DNA of 52,900 nucleotides from an uncultured Opitutia bacterium (GTDB lineage: Bacteria; Verrucomicrobiota; Verrucomicrobiia; Opitutales; Opitutaceae). The position numbers were made by a program, and so were the translations under genes. Shown here in pieces: positions 34,931 to 42,326 of the stretch. Positions within the stretch are counted from its first letter, which is position 1. Every line of letters starts with the position of its first letter. The stretch covers positions 1 to 52,900 of the forward strand of contig CAIUOU010000090.1 of NCBI GenBank assembly GCA_903900845.1, given 5' to 3'. The notes below the pieces were generated by a model, which searched no databases, had not been told where the DNA came from, and was given only the letters and a program-made list of their open reading frames with translations.

Positions 34931-36408
34931 GCCTTGCCGGAGAGATCGGGCACCGTGAACGGTGCGCGGTATTGGCGGGTGAGGAGCGGATTGGCGGCGG
35001 CGGCGAACTCGCCCGTGAAGCGCTCCGTGCCGGGCGCGATTTGCAGCAAGGCGCCGAGCGCGAGCGGCGTGGCCTTGAGATCAACCGCGTTGGTGCCGAG
35101 GTGCTCCATCATGCGCCCGCACGCCTCGGCAAGCCCGGCGTTGCCGCGGATCCGCTCACGCAGGGCGTCCGGTTGGGCGGCCTTGCCCAGCACATGGGAA
35201 ATGTTGCCGAGGTGGCAGAGCGCGCTGGAGACGTGGCCGTCCTCGATCGGACCGCAGAGGTCGGCCGTCTTCCGGCTTCGCACGACGTCGATGAAGTTCT
35301 GCATGTGGCGGTCGACGCCCTTGAACTCCCGCACCACCTTGCCCGATTTGTCGTAGGCGGTGGCGGTGAAGTAATTCGTCGAGACGACGCTGCCGCCCTC
35401 GCAGTCGATCACGTTGCCGACACCCACGCCGCGGAAGTTGTCCATCGTGTCACCACGCCGACCACCACCGGCCGTCGCACCCGCCTTCGCGGGCAGCCCG
35501 CGCACCTCGAAGATCAGCGGGGCGCTGGCGTAGTCGTGGATCACGACCTGCGTGTTGGGAGTGTCACCGTCATCGACGTAGCCCAGGCGGCCGCCGACGC
35601 TGAGGGTCGTGCGCGGCAGGCCGGTCTCACCGAGGAACCAACGGGCGACGTCCATCTGGTGGATACCCTGGTTGCCGACGTCGCCGTTGCCGGTGACGTG
35701 CACCCAATGCCAGTCGTAGTGCAGCCGCAGGCGGCGTGGCGGGACGAGCGGGGCCGGCCCGCACCAGAGGTCGAAGTTTATGTTGGCCGGGATCTGCAAC
35801 GGGGCGTCGGCGCGGCCGATGCTGTCGCGACGCTTGTAGCAGAAACCGCGCGCCGCGGTGACGCGGCCGAGTTGCCCGGAACGCACCCACGCCACCGCCT
35901 CCCGGAGGCCCTCGCCCGAACGGATCTGCGTGCCGCACTGGACGACGCGGTTGTGCCGCGCGGCGGCGTGCACCAGCTGGCGGCCCTCCCAAACGTTGTG
36001 GGAAACGGGCTTCTCGACGTAGACGTCCTTACCCGCCTGGCAGGCCCAGACCGCCTGCAGCGCGTGCTGATGGTTGGGCGAGGCGATGGAGACGGCGTCG
36101 ATATCCTTCTGCGCGAGCAGCTCGCGCAGATCGACGTAGGTCCGCACCTCCGAACCCTCCTCGGCGAGCGACTTCTTGGCGCGGGCGAGGACGGCGGAGT
36201 CGACGTCGCACAAGGCGACCACGCGCACGCCCTTCACGCGCTGCAGGCTCTGGAGATGGTTGCGGCCGCGGCCGTTTAGGCCGACGACGGCGACGCGGAT
36301 GTCGCCGTTGGCGCCGGCGGACTGCGCCCAGGTGCGGGCGGAAAGAGCGGCCCCGGCGGCGGCGAAGGCGGAGGAGCGGAGGAAAGAGCGGCGATCGACG
36401 GGGTTCAT
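34927..36408 (-). CDS. Tat-exported Gfo/Idh/MocA family oxidoreductase
   Basis: A 493-residue oxidoreductase with a Tat signal (DRRSFLRSSAFAAAGAAL, cleavage near WAQS). The Rossmann motif RVAVVGLNGRGRNH follows, then the VEKPVSHNVWEGRQLVHAA block and a C-terminal beta-sheet domain with GNQGIHQMDVARWFLG, which carries the catalytic-type His of the family. It would act in the periplasm on a sugar or polyol with tightly held NAD(P). It is the middle gene of a three-gene operon: 28 bases after the DUF6807 gene and overlapping the next gene by four bases. ATG 36408 is well placed. The substrate is unknown. Confidence 0.88.
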   Translation of the reverse strand: MNPVDRRSFLRSSAFAAAGAALSARTWAQSAGANGDIRVAVVGLNGRGRNHLQSLQRVKGVRVVALCDVDSAVLARAKKSLAEEGSEVRTYVDLRELLAQKDIDAVSIASPNHQHALQAVWACQAGKDVYVEKPVSHNVWEGRQLVHAAARHNRVVQCGTQIRSGEGLREAVAWVRSGQLGRVTAARGFCYKRRDSIGRADAPLQIPANINFDLWCGPAPLVPPRRLRLHYDWHWVHVTGNGDVGNQGIHQMDVARWFLGETGLPRTTLSVGGRLGYVDDGDTPNTQVVIHDYASAPLIFEVRGLPAKAGATAGGGRRGDTMDNFRGVGVGNVIDCEGGSVVSTNYFTATAYDKSGKVVREFKGVDRHMQNFIDVVRSRKTADLCGPIEDGHVSSALCHLGNISHVLGKAAQPDALRERIRGNAGLAEACGRMMEHLGTNAVDLKATPLALGALLQIAPGTERFTGEFAAAANPLLTRQYRAPFTVPDLSGKA

Positions 36409-36436
36409 GGGGAAAGGGGGCAGCTGGGGCGGCGGA

Positions 36437-37429
36437 TCACTTGGACGCGGAGAAGGCGCGGTACTGTTCGGCGACCTTGGAGGCCTTCTCGTCGCCGGAG
36501 TGGAAGTAGAAACGCCAACGGAAGGTGACCGAACCGCCGGCCGGGATGGTCATCTCACCCGCCTTGGGCTGGTCCTTCAGGTTCTCGAAGTCGTGCTTGC
36601 CGAAAGGATTGGCGGCGAAGAGCGCGTAATCGCGGACGTGCCACCACGTGGGGTGCCGGGGATTGGACGGGTGGTCGAAGATCGCGACGCCGTGGACCTT
36701 GCCGTCCTTGGGCCCGTGGTAGTCCACCCAGGTGGAGCGCTTGCCCCACGCGGCGGTGTTTTTGACGCCCTCCGCGTTGATGATCGTGCCGGTGCCGGCA
36801 TGTTTCACGCGTTGCTTGTTGGCGGAGTACGTGTGCGGCGGCGTCATCCACAGCGGCAAGCGGATCGCCATCGATCCCTCCTTGGTGTCGCCGAGTACGA
36901 CGGGTTTTCCTGCCGGGGCCTTCAACGTCACCTGATAATCGAGGAAGCGGCTGTCGCCGGCGGCGGTGATGCGCACCACCGTCTCGTCCGTGAGATGCAC
37001 CGCGCCATCGGGCCCGACCCAGCGGTTGCGGGCCTTGATCACGCCGGCGCCGCCCGCGACCGAGTGCTCGACCGAGTCGCTGACGATCAGGCCCTTCTTG
37101 TCACTGCCCTCCGCCCAGAAATCGATGCCGTTCACATCACCGTGGGTGAACCAGAGCGAGCGGTGATGCGGATGGTCCTCCACCTCGCCCGGCACGCCCT
37201 TCTTCATCGGGAAATTGCGGGTAAGCTGGGTGCCGTCGGCCGCCAGCACCGGGTGGAAATAGGGTTTCGGGCCTCCCTTGAAGACGTACTCGGTGAAGAG
37301 CTTGCCGCCCACCTCGACACGCACGCGATCATCGGCGCGTTTCAAGGTGACTTCAGCGGCGGGCAGGACGATGGGGAACGCGGCGGCGAGGCCGGCGACG
37401 AGACGGCGGAGCAGGGGTCGGGGGCTCAT
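36437..37429 (-). CDS. DUF6807 (PmoA-named) family protein
   Basis: A 330-residue exported protein of the family often labelled PmoA but now DUF6807; it has no relation to methane monooxygenase function. A signal peptide (LVAGLAAAFPIVLPAA) is followed by a beta-rich body. Family-like stretches are FTEYVFKGGPKPYFHPV, HPHHRSLWFTHGDVNG, SKEGSMAIRLP-type sequence and VAIFDHPSNPRHPTWWHVRDYALFAANPFG. Many members are encoded beside Gfo/Idh/MocA genes, as here. A role in handling sugars or glycosides is commonly inferred but unproven. ATG 37429 was chosen; the frame runs further upstream into the REP-like copy 2, which is not part of the gene. Confidence 0.85.
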   Translation of the reverse strand: MSPRPLLRRLVAGLAAAFPIVLPAAEVTLKRADDRVRVEVGGKLFTEYVFKGGPKPYFHPVLAADGTQLTRNFPMKKGVPGEVEDHPHHRSLWFTHGDVNGIDFWAEGSDKKGLIVSDSVEHSVAGGAGVIKARNRWVGPDGAVHLTDETVVRITAAGDSRFLDYQVTLKAPAGKPVVLGDTKEGSMAIRLPLWMTPPHTYSANKQRVKHAGTGTIINAEGVKNTAAWGKRSTWVDYHGPKDGKVHGVAIFDHPSNPRHPTWWHVRDYALFAANPFGKHDFENLKDQPKAGEMTIPAGGSVTFRWRFYFHSGDEKASKVAEQYRAFSASK

Positions 37430-37567
37430 GGTGGAGCCAGACGAACAAACCGGCCGAAGGGAGCAATAGTTTTGCCGGCCGCACCCGGGATGATCAGCCC
37501 GGGCCATCGACGCATAGGACGGGGAGCTTCGCGGCAAAAGGCCGGAGATGCAGCCGCGACTCCCCAT

Positions 37568-37637
37568 GGGGTCAGGGCGTTGAACGTTTTGGGACGCGCC
37601 CATTCAACCCATGCGCAAACGTTCAACGCCCTGATCC
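37568..37637. repeat. REP-like palindromic element, copy 2
   Basis: The left arm (37568-37589, GGGGTCAGGGCGTTGAAC...) and right arm (37617-37637) form the same palindrome as copy 1, with the outer end of the right arm changed (GATCC for GACCCC). Compared with the reverse complement of copy 1 it matches from the flanking GACTCCCC through the arms and part of the loop. The two copies are therefore inverted and about 4.4 kb apart. It lies in the 405-base gap before the DUF6807 gene; the rest of that gap holds only the terminator at 37773. Confidence 0.85.
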
Positions 37638-37772
37638 TTTTGGCGTTAACCGCGGCTGCATCGCCCGATTCTCCGACTGCGAGGACGCCACTATGCCCTG
37701 CGGTTCTGAGTTCCTGATCTCCAGATTCAACCCCGCCAGCCACCTTTTGCGCCCCGGCTTGAAGGCGGAATG

Positions 37773-37806
37773 AAAAAGGCGCGGTCCGCGAAAGGGAACC
37801 GCGCCT
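37773..37806 (-). terminator. Rho-independent terminator of the DUF481 gene
   Basis: On the minus strand, AGGCGCGGT and ACCGCGCCT form a perfect 9-bp stem with a 12-base loop, followed by TTTTTC. It begins 28 bases after the DUF481 stop. It would also insulate the REP-bracketed operon downstream from read-through. Confidence 0.85.
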
Positions 37807-37834
37807 GAGGAAAGAGGGGATTTTCAGCCAGCGC

Positions 37835-38872
37835 TCAGCGCCAGTTCAGCACCAGGCGGGTGAAGTAGGTGGTGTCCATCTTCTCCACGCCGCGACCGGG
37901 GCGGCTGTTGTAGTCGTTGGCCAGGCCGAGACGGAGCTTCCAGCTCGCGTTGGCCATGGGCAACTCGAAGAAACTCTCGTGGGTCGCACGGTAGTTGCTG
38001 AAGTCTTGGAACGCGGGCACGAGGGTCAGACGGTTCACCAACAGGCCGCTCGAAAGCTCGAGGCGGTGGGCGAAGCCGAAGTCGAGACCGGCGCTCTTCA
38101 CGTCCGTAGTCGCGGGATTCTTGTAACCCTCGTAGCGGAACGAGAGACCGAAGCGGCCCGTGAGCGTCTGCTTCTTCTGCTTGATGAAGTCGTAGCCCAT
38201 ACCGAAGCCGGCGACGTCGTAGAGCTCGATGTCCTTGATCCGGTCAAAGCCGCCTTCATTGCGGGCGTACCAGGAGTTCTTACCGGCGAAGTTGCTGGTG
38301 TAGTCCACTCCCGCCTTGAACTGGTCGGCCGACTTCACGCTGTCGGTCACCTGGCGGTCGTAGGCGAGGTAGAACTGGAGCGTGTCCGAAAGGCCCTTGA
38401 GCGTCGCGCGGAGGCTGCCGGCGGTGCCGAGCTGGCTCTTGTTGCCGTTCTTGCCCGTGACATCGACCGCGGCCTCGTAAGCCCAACCGCGCTCGAGGGC
38501 GACGAGAGCGGGATCCTTGCCGCCGGCGGCCCAGGAGGCGGCGACCTTGCCGATCTCCGAGGCGAACTCCCCTTCGGCGTTGGCGACCTTCACGTGACCG
38601 TCGCCGGACCCGGTGACCTTGCCGTCGACCCGGTTACCATTGGCGAAACGCACCGCGATGGGGGCGTCGGTATTGATGGCCACCACCTCGGCCTGCTTGA
38701 TCGAAATCGAGCCGGCGTAGGTGGTTTCGACCACGACGGCGCCGTCGTCGATCTTGACGATCTTTCCGACGATGCGGGCGCCGCCTTTGATGTCCACGGA
38801 ATCGGCGGCCAGACGGGCCGCGCCGCAGATGGCGAGCAGACAGGTGATGAGGATGCGGAGGGAGGAGGACAT
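37835..38872 (-). CDS. DUF481 (YdiY-like) outer-membrane beta-barrel protein
   Basis: A 345-residue exported protein. A signal peptide (LRILITCLLAICGAARLAA) is followed by an N-terminal strand-rich domain (ADSVDIKGGARIVGKIVKIDDGAVVV, 25-115). A DUF481 beta-barrel follows (about 130-345), with alternating aromatic strands and a C-terminal strand ending LVLNWR. DUF481 proteins are salt-induced or putative outer-membrane proteins of unclear function. I chose ATG 38872 because it opens a clean signal peptide; an in-frame start 17 codons upstream is weaker. It stands alone, divergent from the methyltransferase gene and closed by a good terminator. Confidence 0.83.
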   Translation of the reverse strand: MSSSLRILITCLLAICGAARLAADSVDIKGGARIVGKIVKIDDGAVVVETTYAGSISIKQAEVVAINTDAPIAVRFANGNRVDGKVTGSGDGHVKVANAEGEFASEIGKVAASWAAGGKDPALVALERGWAYEAAVDVTGKNGNKSQLGTAGSLRATLKGLSDTLQFYLAYDRQVTDSVKSADQFKAGVDYTSNFAGKNSWYARNEGGFDRIKDIELYDVAGFGMGYDFIKQKKQTLTGRFGLSFRYEGYKNPATTDVKSAGLDFGFAHRLELSSGLLVNRLTLVPAFQDFSNYRATHESFFELPMANASWKLRLGLANDYNSRPGRGVEKMDTTYFTRLVLNWR

Positions 38873-39026
38873 GCGTTTATGAAATAAGAGAGCAGCAAAC
38901 CGCTTCAGCGCAAAAACGGTCAACGATCAACCTTAGGCGAATTCGGAACAGCGGACCTTGGTCCCGCCTGGCCGCGAAGGGCGGCTCGACACCCACGCGG
39001 GCGACCCCTTCCCTGCCCCGCACCGC

Positions 39027-39944
39027 ATGGCCGCGCCCCAACCCGAAAGACCCGAACTGATCGTCGCCGACCGTTGGCGGGACTACGCCCTGTTGGATTG
39101 CGGCGACGGCATGAAGCAGGAGCGTTGGGGTCCGCACACCCTGGTGCGGCCGGACCCGCAAATCCTCTGGCCCCGGCACGGCCGTGAGCCCGGCGCGGTC
39201 TGGGAGGAGTGGGACGGGTTCTACCATCGCAGCGACAAGGGCGGCGGGCATTGGGAATTCCGGCGTCCGCTGCCGGAGTCCTGGACGATCCAGTACGATC
39301 CCCTCGGGCTGACCCTCAAGATCCGGCCGACCTCCTTCAAGCACACCGGCCTGTTTCCGGAGCAGGCGGTGAACTGGGATTGGTTCTCGGCGCGGATCGC
39401 GGCGGCGCGAAGGGCCGGCCGCGAGGTCGCCGTGCTCAACCTTTTCGGCTACACTGGCGCAGCGAGCGTGGCCGCGGCGAAGGCCGGGGCGTCGGTTTGC
39501 CACGTCGACGCCGCCGAAGGCATGGTGAAGTGGTGCCGCGAAAACGCCGCGCTGAGCGGCCTGGCCGACGCCCCCGTGCGGTACATCGTGGATGACTGCC
39601 TCAAGTTCGCCCGCCGGGAGCTGAAACGCGGGCGGCGTTACGATGCCGTGATCATGGACCCGCCGACTTACGGCCGGGGCAGCTCGGGCGAGATGTGGCG
39701 GCTGGAGGACAACCTCTGGGAGTTGCTCAAGGAGTGCCGCGCCCTGCTAAGCGACGCCCCGCTCTTCCTGCTGATCAACGCCTACACGGCGCGCCTTTCG
39801 CCCACCGTGGTGGGAAACCTCTTGGCCGAGCTCATGCCCGGACCCGCCGGCCGAATCACGGCCGGCGAGGTGGGATTGCCCGCGCGTAGCGACGGCAAGG
39901 TGCTGCCCTGCGGCATTTACGGCCGCTGGGAAGCGGCGGGCTGA
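39027..39944 (+). CDS. RlmK/RlmI-like class I SAM-dependent methyltransferase
   Basis: A 305-residue methyltransferase of the COG1092 type (RlmI/RlmK-like). The SAM-binding motif is LNLFGYTGAASVAAAKAGA with the acidic end VDAAEG. The catalytic-loop segment MDPPTYGRGSSGEMW matches the DPPxxGRG pattern of this group. It lacks an N-terminal PUA domain, so it is like the RlmK half of E. coli RlmKL rather than RlmI. It probably methylates a base of 23S rRNA; the exact target is unknown. ATG 39027 was chosen since the frame upstream has no family similarity. It is convergent with the thioredoxin gene, with 14 bases between the stops. Confidence 0.86.
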   Translation: MAAPQPERPELIVADRWRDYALLDCGDGMKQERWGPHTLVRPDPQILWPRHGREPGAVWEEWDGFYHRSDKGGGHWEFRRPLPESWTIQYDPLGLTLKIRPTSFKHTGLFPEQAVNWDWFSARIAAARRAGREVAVLNLFGYTGAASVAAAKAGASVCHVDAAEGMVKWCRENAALSGLADAPVRYIVDDCLKFARRELKRGRRYDAVIMDPPTYGRGSSGEMWRLEDNLWELLKECRALLSDAPLFLLINAYTARLSPTVVGNLLAELMPGPAGRITAGEVGLPARSDGKVLPCGIYGRWEAAG

Positions 39945-39958
39945 GCCCGCCGCGGGAC

Positions 39959-41836
39959 TCAACGCATCGCGTCGCGCTTCTTCTGGTCGATCTCGGCCTT
40001 GGCCAGGATTTCCGGAGCCACCTTGATGCCCGCCTTGGCCAGCGCGGCGTCGAGGAGGACCTCACCCGCCAAATAGCCCGTCACCGTCGCGGCGATCTTG
40101 CCGTCGCGGCCGATGATGAACTGCTGGGGGATGCCGCCGACGCCATAGAGCTTGGCGGAGGCGCGGTCGGCGCCCCGCTCGGCGGGGTCATGCGAAAAGA
40201 CGAAGTCCGGGTACTTGGCCTGGTTGGCCTTCACCCATGACTCGAACTTGTCGCGGGTGTCGCTGGTGCAGGACGCGAGAATGACGACGCCCTGGTCCTT
40301 GTACTTGGCGGCCACTTCCTGCGAGTGCGGCATGGAGGCGATGCACGGACCGCACCAGGTCGCCCAGAAGTCGAGCACCACCACCTTGCCGCGGTAATCG
40401 CTCAGCTTGACCGGCTTCCCGGACAGGTCGGTGGTCGTGAAGTCGGGCGCCACCGCTCCGGGCTCGAGCATCTTGACCCGGGGAGCGGACGAGCGCGCGG
40501 CCCGCTCATCGTTAAACGCCTTCAGTTCGGCGTCGGTCGTGACCTTCTTCGGCATATCCGCCGCCGCCAGCTTAACGCCAGCGCGCAGCAGCAGGTTGCC
40601 GATGGTCTCGCCGTAGTTCGGGCCGAAGCCGGCGCTCCAGCCGATGAGCGTGCCGTCGGCCGCCATCGCGATCGTGGTCGGCACCGGGGTGAGCACCCCG
40701 CCGATCTGCATGGAGATCGTGCGATCGTAGAACGCGCGGGAACGCGCCGTCTCCGCCTTCAACTCCTCGGGCGACATCTGCTCCCGGGACTTGGCCGGAG
40801 GGGTTAGCTTGCCCAGACCGTCGTGGGCGACGCGGAAAGAAAGCTCCTTGTTCTTGGCCATCCAGCCCTGCAGGGCCTCCAGCGAGTCGTACCCGCCGAT
40901 ACCCAGAAAATCCACCTGGTCAGCGTAGGCCTTCGCCAGCCCGTTCCAGCGGGCCAGAAAGGCGTCGCCCGGGCCGTTGCCCGCCGACCACAGGCCGATG
41001 ATCATCGGTTTTCCGCGGCGGAAATCAGAAAGCTTGGCCGGCTTGCCGTCGGCCGTAGCCAACAAGAAATCAGGCAGCGCGGCCGCCCCCTTGAGACGAC
41101 CGAGATCGGTCATGAACGGCGGCGGCGGGTTGGCGGCGAGCCGGGCGAGCTCGGCCGCGCGCTGCTTTTCGGCCTCGGCCGACTCCTTCAATTGGGCCTC
41201 CCCCTTGGCAACCGTGGCGGCGTCTACTTTCACGCCGAGTTTCGCCAAGGCGGCCTCCGCCCGGGCATCGCCGGGGGAGTTGCCGACCACGACGGCGGAG
41301 ATCACGCCATCGCGGCCGATGATGAACTGCGTCGGAATGCCCTTCACGCGGTAGAGTTTCGCCGAGGCGCGGTTTTCAAAATCCGGCGAGCCGCGTTCCT
41401 TGGTGTCGAAAGTGAACCGCAGATTCGGGTACTTCGGTTGGTTCTTCGGGATCCACTCCTTGAACTTCTCGATCGTGTCACTCGTGCCCGCGGCCAGCAC
41501 CACGACGCCCTGATCCTTGTACTTCGCCGCGACTTCGTCCGTGTGGGGGAAGGACGCGATGCACGGGCCGCACCAGGTCGCCCAGAAGTCGAGGATGAGA
41601 ATCTTTCCCTTGTAGTCGGAGACCCGGACGGTCTGGCCGTTGATGTCGAGCGTCTCAAAATCCGGCGCAACCGCACCGGCGGCCAGCGTCGCGGCGGTCG
41701 CGGCGGTCGCGGCCGGCGCCGCCGCGGCACCGCCGGGGGAACCGAGCATCGCGGCCGGAACCATCGGCGCCTGCGCCGAGAGCAGCGGAGCCAGCAGCAG
41801 CGCGGCGGTTAAATGAAGCATGGTGGTTTTTTTCAT
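39959..41836 (-). CDS. Exported triple-thioredoxin-domain (TlpA/ResA-like) protein
   Basis: A 625-residue exported protein with three thioredoxin-like domains in a row. Domain 1 (about 53-200) has WCGPC at 88-92 and the cis-Pro segment GIPTQF. Domain 2 (about 250-425) aligns with WSAGNGPG at 283-290, so both cysteines are lost (NGPG for CGPC), although VPTTIA keeps the cis-Pro. Domain 3 (about 455-605) has WCGPC at 494-498 and GIPQQF. Domains 1 and 3 share long near-identical stretches (EVAAKYKDQGVV, FIIGRDG), so they arose by recent internal duplication. It would act as a periplasmic thiol-disulfide reductant. Its start overlaps a truncated paralogue by four bases. Confidence 0.87.
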   Translation of the reverse strand: MKKTTMLHLTAALLLAPLLSAQAPMVPAAMLGSPGGAAAAPAATAATAATLAAGAVAPDFETLDINGQTVRVSDYKGKILILDFWATWCGPCIASFPHTDEVAAKYKDQGVVVLAAGTSDTIEKFKEWIPKNQPKYPNLRFTFDTKERGSPDFENRASAKLYRVKGIPTQFIIGRDGVISAVVVGNSPGDARAEAALAKLGVKVDAATVAKGEAQLKESAEAEKQRAAELARLAANPPPPFMTDLGRLKGAAALPDFLLATADGKPAKLSDFRRGKPMIIGLWSAGNGPGDAFLARWNGLAKAYADQVDFLGIGGYDSLEALQGWMAKNKELSFRVAHDGLGKLTPPAKSREQMSPEELKAETARSRAFYDRTISMQIGGVLTPVPTTIAMAADGTLIGWSAGFGPNYGETIGNLLLRAGVKLAAADMPKKVTTDAELKAFNDERAARSSAPRVKMLEPGAVAPDFTTTDLSGKPVKLSDYRGKVVVLDFWATWCGPCIASMPHSQEVAAKYKDQGVVILASCTSDTRDKFESWVKANQAKYPDFVFSHDPAERGADRASAKLYGVGGIPQQFIIGRDGKIAATVTGYLAGEVLLDAALAKAGIKVAPEILAKAEIDQKKRDAMR

Positions 41837-42279
41837 GAGGTGGGGTTGGGCGGGTTAGTCCCGCCCAACGTGAGGGTGCGAATGATGGAGGATACTGACG
41901 TTAGGGACAGGAGCGTCGTGGAATGGATCCGTGGAGAGCGGCCGTTAGGCAAGTTGCGGGGCGGGCAGGCATTCGTGCCGGGGCCATCTCCGCACAGCGC
42001 ATCTCGCTTGGCCTGATCGAGCTTCGCCCCGGCGATGATCTCGGATGCTACCTTGATCCCGGCCTGCGCAAGCGCCGCATCGAGGAGGACTTCACCCTTG
42101 AAGTCGGAGAGACGCCCCTCTTTCCCTCCGACGTCGCTCACCACGAAATCCAGCGTCGCCGCACCGTTGGCCAACAAGACGGAGCGTGAGACCGAAGCCG
42201 GCGCCATCGACGCCTGCGCCGACCACGTCGAAGCCAGCAGCACCGGCGCGATCAGCGGGACAAGAAACATTTTTTGCAT
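41833..42279 (-). pseudogene. Core-deleted thioredoxin-like paralogue (remnant)
   Basis: A 148-codon open frame. It has a signal peptide (MFLVPLIAPVLLASTWSAQA), then the domain start DFVVSDVGGKEGRLSDFKG, which passes directly at residues 62/63 into EVLLDAALAQAGIKVASE. In the adjacent triple-thioredoxin protein these pieces are about 108 residues apart (Gly483 and Gly591) and flank the whole thioredoxin core, including CGPC. An in-frame deletion has removed the core. The tail after KRDAL (about 53 residues) has no counterpart and seems to be read-through of intergenic DNA. The stop overlaps the ATG of the intact gene (ATGA). It may survive only as a coupled leader; a stable protein is doubtful. 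Confidence 0.68.
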
Positions 42280-42326
42280 CGGCGAAGACGCGCCACGGGA
42301 GGCGCAAGGTGAAGCGGGGGCCGGCG

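Noticed and set aside
36437-37603. Longer start for the DUF6807 gene reaching into REP-like copy 2
   Set aside because: The added residues are encoded by the repeat and would bury the signal peptide.
33120-37645. Composite transposon made by the two inverted repeats
   Set aside because: No transposase gene lies between or beside the copies and no target duplication was seen; a REP-like pair is the more careful reading.
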